Shown in pieces: positions 1 to 8,590 of a stretch of 42,069 nt of DNA (positions within the stretch are counted from its first letter, which is position 1; every line of letters starts with the position of its first letter). The notes under the pieces were generated by a model that ran no database searches, was not told the origin of the DNA, and saw only the letters and a program-made list of their open reading frames with translations. Both the position numbers and the translations under genes were made by a program. The DNA comes from Spirochaetales bacterium (GTDB taxonomy: Bacteria; Spirochaetota; Spirochaetia; UBA9216), in contig JAEINK010000043.1 in assembly GCA_016342585.1 (NCBI GenBank), forward strand, positions 1 through 42,069. Reading direction: 5' to 3'.

Positions 1-50
1 GATCTTTCATAGAAACAGTCTACAAGAAATTTCCCTTTATGTCTAGTTTT

Positions 51-974
51 TTATACGTCGTCCTGAGTAGTTACAACAAAAGAAAATATACTCAGCAGAG
101 TAGACGTGAGTATCGCCTGGGATGCAAAATCCGGCTCATTGTCACGTTCGAGAGCGATCAGGGCTGTCGTTATGGCGGTTGGACAACCAGAAGCTATCAA
201 AACAGCCTGGGCCGTCACACCCGTAAAACCAAAGAGCTTTATCAAAAAGAAAGCAATAACAGGAATAACAGCCAGTCTCACAAACGAAGCTAAATAGACC
301 CTATGATCCCCCATCTTGAACTTTGTCCGTCCCAACTGAATTCCAAGGAGGGTCAGGGCAAGGGGGATCATACCCATCTGCAGATAATTTACAGCCGGCC
401 AGAAAAATAGAGGCTCCAGACGGAAAGGCAGAAGATTAAACAAGAGGGCTAAAACGGTAGCATAGAGGGCCGGCATTTTAAGAACGCCTCCCACGGACTG
501 TTTCCAGTGCATCCTGCCACTGTCGGCATAAAGGAATCCCAGAGTGTTCATCATTGTATTCTGAATAAGGAGAATCATTATATGTGTTGTGACCGCCTGA
601 TTCAGGTATGGGGTTCCGCTGAAAATCAGAGTTATAAGCGGCAAACCAAAGTTTCCGGAGTTAAAGAAAAGTACAGAGTTTAAAAATGCATTTCCGATAC
701 TCCGGGGATAACGTCCAACCTTTTCGATCAGCCTGCATAGGAGCATAGCCGCGAACATGAGAACCAGCACAAAAAGGCAGATCCACAGAAAGGAGGCTTT
801 TATATCGGCGGTATATATTTGATAAAAAATAAAGCCGGGCATAAACAGATAAAAGTTTAATTTCCCGAGGGTGAACATATCAAGCGAAAATTTACGGCCT
901 AGTACGACTCCCAGAAGAACAAGGATCATAATCGGCATTATATTGTTTATGAAAATATTAACGATGAGAGACAA
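51..974 (-). CDS. AEC-family (auxin efflux carrier type) permease
   Basis: A 307-residue, very hydrophobic protein of the AEC/malonate-carrier family, which exports or exchanges small organic anions across the inner membrane. About ten membrane segments are visible. The first starts near residue 5, and a central hydrophilic stretch near residues 150-160 (YADSGRMHWKQSVGG) separates the halves. Family-typical elements are FFNSGNFGLPL near residue 105 and ASGCPTAITTALIA near the C-terminus. The start is a TTG preceded by AAGGAG at 5-nt spacing. It lies 15 nt after the ATPase gene of the SsuABC-like importer and is probably the last gene of that operon. The substrate cannot be read from sequence. 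Family call is firm, substrate unknown. Confidence 0.85.
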   Translation of the reverse strand: MSLIVNIFINNIMPIMILVLLGVVLGRKFSLDMFTLGKLNFYLFMPGFIFYQIYTADIKASFLWICLFVLVLMFAAMLLCRLIEKVGRYPRSIGNAFLNSVLFFNSGNFGLPLITLIFSGTPYLNQAVTTHIMILLIQNTMMNTLGFLYADSGRMHWKQSVGGVLKMPALYATVLALLFNLLPFRLEPLFFWPAVNYLQMGMIPLALTLLGIQLGRTKFKMGDHRVYLASFVRLAVIPVIAFFLIKLFGFTGVTAQAVLIASGCPTAITTALIALERDNEPDFASQAILTSTLLSIFSFVVTTQDDV

Positions 975-989
975 AGCGGCTCCTTGGCT

Positions 990-1724
990 CTAAACTCCCC
1001 CATCCTCAACATTGGATGATACCAGGGCATCATAGAGCTTGTGTTCTAATCTCAGGATTTCACTACTGTATGGTATACGCAGTTTATGGTCAAGCTCGTT
1101 ATGAAAGTCGGATATTAATCCGGAAGGTCTTTTTGACAGGACGAGAATATGATCACCCAGGAGTGCCGCCTCCTGAATATTATGGGTCACAAGCAGGCAG
1201 GTTCGGGGAGAGGCATACCAGAGTTTCCGGAAATCATCGATAAGGTTCAGCTTCAAGGCAGGGTCTAAAGCCTGGAAAGGTTCATCCATAAAAAGAAGAT
1301 TTGAAGGATAGGCAAATGCTCTTGCCAGGGAAGCCCGCTGACGCATTCCACCGGAAAGTTGATGGGGGTAATAATCCTTAAACTCATCAAGCTGAACAAG
1401 GGCAAGCATCTGATTAATTATTTCCTGTCGCTCTGCCTTTGGGAATTGATTCATAAGGACCAGATCGATATTACGATAGATGCTCTTCCAGGGAAGGAGC
1501 CTTGGTTCCTGAAAAAGGTAACCGGCTTCACCTTCGTTCAATTGTGTAACCTCCCCGCCATCCGGTTTTAAAACTCCGGTGAGTATATTCAGGAGGGTTG
1601 TTTTCCCGCAGCCGGAAGGCCCGAGGATACAGGTGATCTTCTTTTTCTCCAGGGTAAAGGTTAAATCCTTTATGACCTCAAGTTTACCGTAGCCGAAGCT
1701 TAAGTTGTTTATCTCCATTTTCAT
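990..1724 (-). CDS. SsuB/TauB-type ABC transporter ATP-binding protein
   Basis: A 244-residue ATPase of the nitrate/sulfonate/taurine/thiamine-precursor importer class. Walker A is GPSGCGKTT near residue 36, the Q-loop follows as YLFQEPRLLPW, the signature is LSGGMRQRASLARA near residue 123, Walker B is LLFMDEPF, and the switch histidine is in LLVTHN. The QEPRLLPW form of the Q-loop is characteristic of SsuB-like proteins. The ATG overlaps the stop of the upstream permease gene by 4 nt, so translation is probably coupled. It energises uptake with the adjacent permease (1721-2479) and binding protein (2454-3488). The transported compound is not deducible. Confidence 0.92.
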   Translation of the reverse strand: MKMEINNLSFGYGKLEVIKDLTFTLEKKKITCILGPSGCGKTTLLNILTGVLKPDGGEVTQLNEGEAGYLFQEPRLLPWKSIYRNIDLVLMNQFPKAERQEIINQMLALVQLDEFKDYYPHQLSGGMRQRASLARAFAYPSNLLFMDEPFQALDPALKLNLIDDFRKLWYASPRTCLLVTHNIQEAALLGDHILVLSKRPSGLISDFHNELDHKLRIPYSSEILRLEHKLYDALVSSNVEDGGV

Positions 1725-2479
1725 TTCACAGGCCTCCTGATAACCCTCTTTGAAAGGAGTCCCAACAGGAAGTCACTTGCACCACAGAGAAATATTGCCG
1801 CGGCGGTCCAGGCAAGGACCTCCCCGGTTTCAAGATTCATCTGAGCCCATTGGATCCCGGAGCCTACAGCCCGCTTCGGCTGAGATAATACCTCCGCCGC
1901 TATGGTCACCTTCCAGGCCATTCCAAGTCCGGCATTCGCCCCGGCGATAAGGAAGGGGGTCATGGAGGGAAGAATTATATGGAAAAATTTCTGTATAGGA
2001 GAAAGGCCATATATATCTCCCATTTCCAGGAGTTTTTCATCCACCTGAACAACCCCCTCGACCACACTGGAGAAGGTGATGGGGAAAACCATGAGAAAAC
2101 AAACAAAAACAGGAACAAGATCGGTTACAAACCAAAGCATGGCCAGCAGGATTAAAGCCAGGACGGGTACGGTCTTAAGGACCGTCAGAAGGGGCGTTAT
2201 AAAAGCTTTGAACTGGGGGATTATACCCGAGAGTGATCCCAGGATGATCCCGGCGGCATAACTGATAAAAAAGCCGTAAAGACTCCGAAGGGTCGTCGCC
2301 CCCAGAGCCTCCCAGAAACCGGGAGTAGCCCCAATCTCGATCAGTTTAAGAAAGGAAACCTCCGGTGAAGGGAGAAGAATGTCCGAGCCGATTTTCACCG
2401 AAAGGAATTTCCATGCCAGGAGGAAGAATACTCCCCCTCCGGCAAAATAAAGTTTACGGTGCAAGATAAAATCCATCAT
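1721..2479 (-). CDS. SsuC-type ABC transporter permease
   Basis: A 252-residue inner-membrane permease of the BPD_transp_1 class with about six membrane segments. The first segment is near residues 10-28 (LYFAGGGVFFLLAWKFL). The EAA-like coupling loop is seen near residues 145-175 as EMGDIYGLSPIQKFFHIILP. Two in-frame ATG codons stand together (2477-2479 and 2474-2476). There is no clear Shine-Dalgarno, but the start lies 26 nt inside the end of the binding-protein gene, which suggests translational coupling. It forms the channel for the ATPase at 990-1724. Its size and motifs are normal for SsuC/TauC/NrtB proteins. Confidence 0.92.
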   Translation of the reverse strand: MMDFILHRKLYFAGGGVFFLLAWKFLSVKIGSDILLPSPEVSFLKLIEIGATPGFWEALGATTLRSLYGFFISYAAGIILGSLSGIIPQFKAFITPLLTVLKTVPVLALILLAMLWFVTDLVPVFVCFLMVFPITFSSVVEGVVQVDEKLLEMGDIYGLSPIQKFFHIILPSMTPFLIAGANAGLGMAWKVTIAAEVLSQPKRAVGSGIQWAQMNLETGEVLAWTAAAIFLCGASDFLLGLLSKRVIRRPVK

Positions 2480-3488
2480 CAGGAAGAGTCCCGCCGACAG
2501 ACTGGGGATTGGACTCCAGAAGAACTGTCAGAAAGGCTTCCACATCCACCCGGGATTCGGGTGCTCCCGCATAATCAAGACCGCAGAAAGGAATGGCCGC
2601 TTTAGCAGGCCCCGCAGCAAGAATTCCCTGCCGTTCGATGGCGGCAGCCGCTTCGTCCACATTAGCCAAGACCCAATTTATGGACTCTTCATATTTTACA
2701 AGAAAATTTTCAAGCACTTCCGGCCTTGCCGCAGCGACTTCCGGACTGAAAACAAAGGCAGTCATGGGATAGGTTTCATCGGAATCCTGAAACGTCATCC
2801 ACTCTTCCTGCAGGTCTATCCGGATCTCCATCTCCTTGTTTTTCATCATTATCAAAGAAGCAAAAGGCTGGGGAACTAAAACCGTATCCATCTGTCCGGC
2901 GGCACCCATCTGGGCAAGCTGGTTGTGGGGATAGGTAAAATCCACATCCACCTTTTCAAGGTCGACCCCCGCTTCATTGGCAAGGTAGGTAAATACATAG
3001 TCCGGAGTAGCTCCCTTGCCTGTGGCATAGAGCTTTTTACCTTCGAGATCCCTTAAGGAGTGAACTTCGGGATCCCGGGACAGGATAAAAAGATTCCCCC
3101 GGCCGGGAACGGCGGCAAGAGGATATCCGGCCCCCTTGGTATAGAGCTTTGCGGCTACATTTAAAGGAAGTAATCCTGCCTGAAGCTCCCCGGAGGTGAG
3201 TTTGGCAATCATTTCCGCAGGAGAGGGTGTCACCGTATATTCGGTGGTAACATTCTCACCAAAAGAGGGATTCTCTTCCATAAGTTTGATAATACCAAAG
3301 CCTGAAGGCCCCTTTAGAACACCTATCTGAAGGTCCAGAGCGACAGCTTGAACAGGCTCTACTTTATCGGTCTCCCCTGCGGGTCGAACGGGATCTGCAG
3401 ATTCCTGGTTACCACCCGCATAAAGGGCCGGTGCTATAATTGCAGCTGCCACAATGAGAATAAAAATAGTCTTGAGACGTGAAATCAT
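2454..3488 (-). CDS. ABC transporter substrate-binding protein, SsuA/NMT1-like
   Basis: A 344-residue periplasmic or envelope binding protein. Residues 1-24 form an export signal (basic MISRLK, then a hydrophobic stretch ending ALYAGG). There is no lipobox cysteine at the junction AGGNQES. The mature part follows the NMT1/SsuA fold pattern: a ligand lobe beginning LQIGVLKGPSGFGIIKL, then SGELQAGLLPLNVAAKLYTKG, GRGNLFILSRDPEVHSLRDLEGKKL (split by me at the conserved helix) and a C-terminal helix-rich lobe. The start has AGGAGG at good spacing. It is the first transporter gene after the small ACT-type regulator. Such proteins bind sulfonates, thiamine precursors, riboflavin and other aromatics. 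I cannot choose among them. Confidence 0.88.
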   Translation of the reverse strand: MISRLKTIFILIVAAAIIAPALYAGGNQESADPVRPAGETDKVEPVQAVALDLQIGVLKGPSGFGIIKLMEENPSFGENVTTEYTVTPSPAEMIAKLTSGELQAGLLPLNVAAKLYTKGAGYPLAAVPGRGNLFILSRDPEVHSLRDLEGKKLYATGKGATPDYVFTYLANEAGVDLEKVDVDFTYPHNQLAQMGAAGQMDTVLVPQPFASLIMMKNKEMEIRIDLQEEWMTFQDSDETYPMTAFVFSPEVAAARPEVLENFLVKYEESINWVLANVDEAAAAIERQGILAAGPAKAAIPFCGLDYAGAPESRVDVEAFLTVLLESNPQSVGGTLPDDGFYLAP

Positions 3489-3498
3489 TTGATTCCTC

Positions 3499-3759
3499 CT
3501 AAATTTTTCCCAGGCCGGATTTTACACTGACTCCCGAAATGTTTCCAAGGCGCCCTGTAAGACTGCCCACCTCATCGGTGGTTGCCTGTACTATCAGGGT
3601 AATAATGGAAAGCTTATTATCGGCTAAATTGGGTAAACCCATCCGTCCAAGGATAATTTCCCCATAGTCGGATAGAATTTCCTGAATGGCAGATGATGCT
3701 TCATCACGATCAGCCACGAGGATACCAATAAAACCATAACGTTTTTCAGAATCAGACAT
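3499..3759 (-). CDS. TM1266-family ACT-like regulator (iron-only hydrogenase system regulator type)
   Basis: An 86-residue single-domain protein matching the TM1266 family, which has an ACT-like beta-alpha-beta-beta-alpha-beta fold. Visible marks are the opening EKRYGFIGILVADRDEA, the middle IILGRMGLPN, and the closing LTGRLGNISGVSVKSGLGK. The family is annotated as a putative regulator of [FeFe]-hydrogenase systems because of its usual neighbours. Its biochemical role is unproven to my knowledge. Here no hydrogenase or maturase gene is within the window; the gene instead leads the SsuABC-like importer operon, 10 nt before the binding-protein start. A GGGAGG ribosome site supports the ATG. 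It may sense the imported compound, which is inference. Confidence 0.82.
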   Translation of the reverse strand: MSDSEKRYGFIGILVADRDEASSAIQEILSDYGEIILGRMGLPNLADNKLSIITLIVQATTDEVGSLTGRLGNISGVSVKSGLGKI

Positions 3760-3875
3760 AAATCCTCCCGGGTATACAGGAGAAGTCTAACTAGCAGGTT
3801 TGACAGTCTTTTTTGGATCCGCCCCTGGTAACAGCCGTACTCTTACTTCAGGAAGGTATAAAAAACCGTTTCCAC

Positions 3876-3894
3876 CCCCTTAAGTCAGCAGGGG
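3876..3894 (-). terminator. Possible weak terminator or leader hairpin after tyrS
   Basis: On the minus strand CCCCT and AGGGG pair around a 9-nt loop. Ten nucleotides further on there is a run of six T (3862-3867). The distance to the T run is longer than in a classical intrinsic terminator, so this is only a candidate for ending the tyrS transcript before the TM1266-type gene. The rest of 3760-3994 shows no gene and no riboswitch I recognise. Confidence 0.3.
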
Positions 3895-3994
3895 ACGTTT
3901 CTATCAACAAAACAACCCCACCCTTCTCTCAGAGATGGATAAATCATAACTCAAAACCTATGCTTAATCAATAGATAAATCTTTAACTATTTAA

Positions 3995-5239
3995 TTATTT
4001 TACGATTACCATGAAATACCGCTTCTTACCGGCTCTAAGCAGGAGTTCACCATCAACCACACGGGATAAATCGATTATAGCCTCAATATCCGTTACCTTT
4101 TCTTCGTTGATAGAAGCACCGCCTTGAGAGACAAGTCGCCGGGCCTCTCCTCTGGAGGAGCAGAGTCCGGTTCTGGCAAACAGGTCCATGATCCCAATAC
4201 CCGCCTCAAGTTCACTTCCCTCGATTTCGATGGAAGGAATCGCAGATTTATCCATAGCAGCCGCCCCGGCTCCGACGGAAAAGGCAGCCTTGGCAGCCTC
4301 ACGGGCTTTATCAGCCTCATCCTTACCATGGATGATCCTGGTCTGCTCATAGGCGAGAACTTCTTTGGCCTTATTTATCTCGGCCCCTTCAAGTTTCTCA
4401 TATTCAGCTATCTCTTCCATGGAAAGGAATGTGAACAGCTTCATAAATTTAATGGTATCGGCGTCGGCCACATTTCTCCAGTACTGGTAGAACTCGTAGG
4501 GGGAAAAAAGTTCAGGATCAAGGAAAACAGCCCCCTTCTCGGTCTTACCCATCTTCTTACCATCGGCCCGAGTTACCAGGGGAAAGGTCAGTCCGTAGAC
4601 CTCCTTCTGGGCAACACGCCTTGTGAGCTCTATTCCTGCCACAATATTTCCCCACTGATCATCCCCGCCCATCTGGAGTTCACAGCCGTGATCCCTTGCC
4701 AGGGTAAGAAAATCGAAGGATTGAAGAAGCTGATAATTGAACTCAATGAAAGAGAGTCCCGTTTCAAGCCTCATTTTGTATGTTTCAAAACTGAGCATCC
4801 GGTTAACAGAGAAATGCTTACCGATATCCCGAAGGAAATCCAGGTAATTTAAGCCACCGAGCCATTCGTAGTTATTGAGCATCTTGGCTTTGTCTCCGGA
4901 AAAGTCGACAACTTTAGCAAGCTGACTTTTAATCGAGTCGGCATTCGACTGGATCTGCTCAACGGTGAGCATCTGACGCATCTCGGTTTTCCCTGAAGGG
5001 TCCCCAATCATGGATGTTCCCCCGCCTACCAATGCGATGGGCTTGTGTCCCGCCTGCTGAAGGTGATGCATGGCGAAAAAGGGAACCATATGGCCAATAT
5101 GAAGACTCTTGCCGGTCGGGTCCACACCCACATAAAATGTTACAGGCTTTTCCGACATCAGTTTTTCAAGCGCGTCCATGTCGGTGCACTGTTTGATAAA
5201 TCCTCTTTCCTGTAATACTTCCAATCCGCTGGTCTTCAT
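3995..5239 (-). CDS. tyrS: Tyrosyl-tRNA synthetase
   Basis: A 414-residue class I aminoacyl-tRNA synthetase that charges tRNA-Tyr. The HIGH motif is at residues 47-50 within PTGKSLHIGHMVPF. The KMSKS loop is KMGKT (near residue 235, within ADGKKMGKTEKGAVF). The tyrosine pocket segment reads YQLLQSFDFLTL, and GGDDQWGNI follows. The last 60 residues form an S4-type RNA-binding domain (GLCSSRGEARRLVSQGG). Length is normal for bacterial TyrRS (about 400-420). The start has AGGAAG at 6 nt. It appears to be a single-gene unit. No T-box-like leader was recognised in the 278 nt upstream. Confidence 0.97.
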   Translation of the reverse strand: MKTSGLEVLQERGFIKQCTDMDALEKLMSEKPVTFYVGVDPTGKSLHIGHMVPFFAMHHLQQAGHKPIALVGGGTSMIGDPSGKTEMRQMLTVEQIQSNADSIKSQLAKVVDFSGDKAKMLNNYEWLGGLNYLDFLRDIGKHFSVNRMLSFETYKMRLETGLSFIEFNYQLLQSFDFLTLARDHGCELQMGGDDQWGNIVAGIELTRRVAQKEVYGLTFPLVTRADGKKMGKTEKGAVFLDPELFSPYEFYQYWRNVADADTIKFMKLFTFLSMEEIAEYEKLEGAEINKAKEVLAYEQTRIIHGKDEADKAREAAKAAFSVGAGAAAMDKSAIPSIEIEGSELEAGIGIMDLFARTGLCSSRGEARRLVSQGGASINEEKVTDIEAIIDLSRVVDGELLLRAGKKRYFMVIVK

Positions 5240-5375
5240 TTTCTTCCTGCCTTAATATTTTGAGCTCTATCCCCGCCGGATAAACAATCCGGTTTCCAGG
5301 GTGATTACTCATTGTAATTTGAGGCTTAGTGTATAGAAATTATTCTGTTTTATCCAGACCCGGAGGGTATAGAAA

Positions 5376-5407
5376 ATCCCCCGGTTCCTTGCTTAGGACC
5401 GGGGGAT
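5376..5407 (-). terminator. Strong hairpin terminator after the PA-like lipoprotein gene
   Basis: The arms ATCCCCCGGTTCC (5376-5388) and GGACCGGGGGAT (5396-5407) form a GC-rich stem of about 12 pairs with one bulged T and a 7-nt loop. On the minus strand the stem is followed by TTTTC, so it fits an intrinsic terminator for the gene ending at 5518. It separates that gene from tyrS. Confidence 0.65.
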
Positions 5408-5457
5408 AGTATTATCAAGGTGTGATTTTAGGTGCATGCCTGAAAACCGTAAACATG

Positions 5458-5487
5458 AACCGGAGGTGGCCGTTGGCCTATCCGGTT
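5458..5487. repeat. Nested inverted repeat between 993-residue gene and terminator
   Basis: AACCGGA (5458-5464) and TCCGGTT (5481-5487) are perfect complements, and GGCC-GTT-GGCC lies inside them, giving a two-step hairpin. There is no T run on either side. It could stabilise the 3-prime end of the lipoprotein mRNA ahead of the terminator at 5376-5407. No protein is encoded in 5408-5517. Confidence 0.4.
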
Positions 5488-5517
5488 AAAACCCCTCGTT
5501 ATTCACATATCCGACCG

Positions 5518-8499
5518 CTAATATAAATTAATATTCACAAAAGCCTGAATATCAAATTCTGAATCGTCAGCATTTGAATTTTCTGTGAAATACGGATTCA
5601 GGGTATAGGTTCCATTTTCCTTTATAGTGGTATTATCCCTATATATATTACTGGCTGAACCTTTTGTGCTTAAATAAGAAAACCCACTCGATGTTGCCGG
5701 ATCCTGCGAAACCGTCCAGGAATCATCAGGAGTTTGGTAATCAAATCTAATATTCTTTGAAATTGTTGCTTCAGTGGTGGATGCGCCCCACTCATGAAAG
5801 GTAAATTCAAGGACAAAGTAGCTGCCGGCAACACGTGGTAATTGGAAAGTTTTGGCTAAATGACCATTATTTTCTGTTGTAATATTACATTCCGATAAAT
5901 CAGTGATCTGTTCTGTTTTTGTAGTATTCACCAGCTTAATGTGATTGATATAACCATATTGCGGAAATCCTGGTATTATTGCATTGTAGAAGAATGCGGC
6001 ATCGCCTGCTTCAAGTTCAAGCTCATCATTACTCCAGTAGGGTGCCCCGGGGTCTCCCGGATTCAGCTGTGTAAGAGCCTCTGCCGTATCATGGGTCATA
6101 GTGGATACGACGACCCAATTTGGATTTACATTAGTTAATAATTGGATGGAGTAGGAAATATCGGAATCCCCGTATTCAGTTTCATTGGTACACAAAAGAC
6201 CCATTGCCTGGACATGGAAACTGGCAGGCGGTAGAATCTCTGTTGCCCTGGTTGCGGATTTAGGTTCACTTAAATAATAATTTACCCCATCCACATAAAA
6301 CAAATACGCATCATAAAAGTATGTCGTATTATGCGTAAGCTCGAAATCATCCACAAAAGAGCTGACTAAAGGATTTTCGTTATCTATAATTTCAGAAAAA
6401 ACAACAGGGTAACCACCAATACTGGTTTTGTCTTCCAACTTTTCCGCTATGGGATATACCGAATTTAAATTCACAGGGTTACTCGTGCTTCTGACAACAA
6501 GAACGCCATTCCACCTTTGATTCTCATCTGGTGGTTCTATTCCTAATAATAAGGACGTATAAGCGTCATCTGGAGTCGAAATGGAAAATGATTCCAATGG
6601 GGGGGTAATGGTTGTGACAGTCAAAGAGTAATTTTCTATTGTTTCATCATCCGTTGCAGTTACAGTAAAGTTAAAGGTATTCTCTCCTGGAAATAGTGTA
6701 ATCGAAGAAAAATCAGTAAAATCATATGGGACTACATTTAAATTATTTGTGTCGGAATTATTATATGTGTAGGTATGAGTATAGGTAATATTCGATACGT
6801 TAACCTCTGTATTTGGGGTAATTGTAATTAAGTCATATGGGATTGTCACAACTCTACCAGGGATAACATCACTATACGAGTATATGGTGCCGGCAGAAAT
6901 TGTAAAAGAATTCAAACCCGAATTATTGCTGACAGCCGGTGTAAAAGGCGCTTCATCAACATCATCATTTAACCCATCATTATCCGTATCTTTTAGAACT
7001 GGTGATGTCCTGGAGGTGACGACCTCCTCATAATCCGAAAGGTTATCACCATCAGAATCGATAGCCCCATCGCTTGAACCAAGTTCTGTTTCTATCCGTA
7101 ACGGCAAACCATCGCCATCGCTATCTTCACTATAAAATATCTCTACCCTGTCCCCTGAAGAAATTTTGATTTCAGAAAGGTCATAACTGCGCTCTTTAAT
7201 TGAATAGTATGTTCTAACTTGATCGGAGTTTGAATAGATCACAATATACCAATAAGCATTGGCATTATTATCGAGGTATTGTTCTATCCCATTTATAGAT
7301 TGAACACCGGTATAGCTACCCGTTGTTCCTGTTGTAAAATCTGTTCCTAATATTTCTAAAACGGTAGAGACTGAAATTGGATTAAACTGATCATTTACAG
7401 ATGTATAATCGGAATTAAATTCTGTTTTTGTTGCCACCAGGTAGGATTCAGATTCTTTATCTACCCCTGGCCCATAGTCAATAAGGACTGTGGCGCATCT
7501 AGCCTCACTGGTGGTGCTGGCAGTTGTAAAACTAGGGCCATCATCCATGTCAATGCTATAGCTGGATAACGCAAACATTACCCCGGAAGAATTGCGAAGT
7601 AATTTTTGAATTTTTTCTACGGTAAGATTTTCATTCGAAAAGCTAATTGCGGCGCTGGTGCTTCCAGGTGAAAGTTCAACTGTCGCCCCACTACTCAAGG
7701 TACCTATGGAATCAATAAATTCATCATTAAACAAACTATAGGCATAGACATTTATCTCTAAATTACTTGCTGTAAATGCAATAGGGCTGTTATTTGTAAA
7801 TGTAACCACCATATCCATAGTTCCACCTGAAGTTGAAATTGTTGAGGAATTACTTTGAGCTGTAACCTGCTGTGATGTTTGTGAATTCGCAATAGATTGC
7901 TCTTCTGTCCATGAATTACTATCGGACGTAGAGTAACTTCCATTAGCTCCTGCACTAATACTGAATTCACTACTAATTTTGGTCCCAATAGAAACGGTCG
8001 CTGAACCTTCAACACTCCAACCCAATTCAGACTCTATTGTTTCTGTATAAGAATTCGAATTCGTACTTGTCATCGATATTTCTCTGCTTATACTGGATTC
8101 TGAACTGTCTGTATGGGTATCGGAATATTCATAATTCATTTCAAAACTTAATTGTCCTGCAATATTAAGAGCTATTCTTGGTAAATCTGCAACTAAAGGG
8201 CTAAATTTTACAGGATAGCTATCAGGATCATAAAGGGTGACCGCTTCTTCGTAATCATCCCAGCCGTCACCGTCAGTATCGGCTATGTATGGCGAGGTAT
8301 GGTATGTCCCTGACTCAAGAGTATTGCTTAACCCGTCACCATCGATATCGGTGTCATCTCCATTAAGGATGCCATCACCATCAATATCGCCGCCGATATC
8401 AAAACTTTCAGAGTTATTGAAGGGATCATCCTTACAGGCCACTAGGCTGACGACGATTAAAAATAATACAAATAACAAAAATCTCTTTTTTGAACTCAA
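5518..8499 (-). CDS. Large lipoprotein with calcium repeats and an anthrax-PA-like (binary toxin B) pore domain
   Basis: A 993-residue surface lipoprotein. The TTG start has AGGAG at 6 nt. The signal peptide ends at lipobox LVAC, so Cys22 would be lipidated. Residues 38-84 hold type-3 aspartate calcium loops (DIDGDG, DTDGDGWDDYEE). Residues 100-350 follow the layout of anthrax protective antigen domain 1-prime/2: PLVADLPRIALNI directly after the calcium loops, then a long Ser/Thr/Asn-rich alternating stretch (125-215), then VTFTNNSPI and the NLTVEKIQKLLRN segment. Residues 375-405 (SVSTVLEILGTDF then SYTG) resemble the later PA segment. A second calcium-loop block lies at 458-512. A cadherin-like beta-sandwich follows at about 527-640, then a possible FN3-like domain and an unrecognised C-terminal domain. 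AT-richer than neighbours and with no enzymatic A-component nearby. The PA relationship is from remembered family patterns and was not searched. Confidence 0.72.
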   Translation of the reverse strand: MSSKKRFLLFVLFLIVVSLVACKDDPFNNSESFDIGGDIDGDGILNGDDTDIDGDGLSNTLESGTYHTSPYIADTDGDGWDDYEEAVTLYDPDSYPVKFSPLVADLPRIALNIAGQLSFEMNYEYSDTHTDSSESSISREISMTSTNSNSYTETIESELGWSVEGSATVSIGTKISSEFSISAGANGSYSTSDSNSWTEEQSIANSQTSQQVTAQSNSSTISTSGGTMDMVVTFTNNSPIAFTASNLEINVYAYSLFNDEFIDSIGTLSSGATVELSPGSTSAAISFSNENLTVEKIQKLLRNSSGVMFALSSYSIDMDDGPSFTTASTTSEARCATVLIDYGPGVDKESESYLVATKTEFNSDYTSVNDQFNPISVSTVLEILGTDFTTGTTGSYTGVQSINGIEQYLDNNANAYWYIVIYSNSDQVRTYYSIKERSYDLSEIKISSGDRVEIFYSEDSDGDGLPLRIETELGSSDGAIDSDGDNLSDYEEVVTSRTSPVLKDTDNDGLNDDVDEAPFTPAVSNNSGLNSFTISAGTIYSYSDVIPGRVVTIPYDLITITPNTEVNVSNITYTHTYTYNNSDTNNLNVVPYDFTDFSSITLFPGENTFNFTVTATDDETIENYSLTVTTITPPLESFSISTPDDAYTSLLLGIEPPDENQRWNGVLVVRSTSNPVNLNSVYPIAEKLEDKTSIGGYPVVFSEIIDNENPLVSSFVDDFELTHNTTYFYDAYLFYVDGVNYYLSEPKSATRATEILPPASFHVQAMGLLCTNETEYGDSDISYSIQLLTNVNPNWVVVSTMTHDTAEALTQLNPGDPGAPYWSNDELELEAGDAAFFYNAIIPGFPQYGYINHIKLVNTTKTEQITDLSECNITTENNGHLAKTFQLPRVAGSYFVLEFTFHEWGASTTEATISKNIRFDYQTPDDSWTVSQDPATSSGFSYLSTKGSASNIYRDNTTIKENGTYTLNPYFTENSNADDSEFDIQAFVNINLY

Positions 8500-8590
8500 T
8501 TAGTTCTCCTTTTTAGACATGAAAAAATTATGATATAAAAGGAATCAAGCAACTTATACTTACACAGCTATTCTTTATGGGTTATTAGAT

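Noticed and set aside
3760..3994. Possible riboswitch ahead of the TM1266-type gene
   Set aside because: A hairpin and a conserved-looking GGGGGTGGAAACGG stretch were compared from memory with TPP, FMN, cobalamin, Moco and guanidine riboswitch cores. None fitted. A covariance-model search would be decisive.
4124..4852. A 242-codon open frame on the plus strand
   Set aside because: It is antisense to tyrS, whose motifs are complete. The translated sequence shows no family pattern, and no ribosome site supports it.
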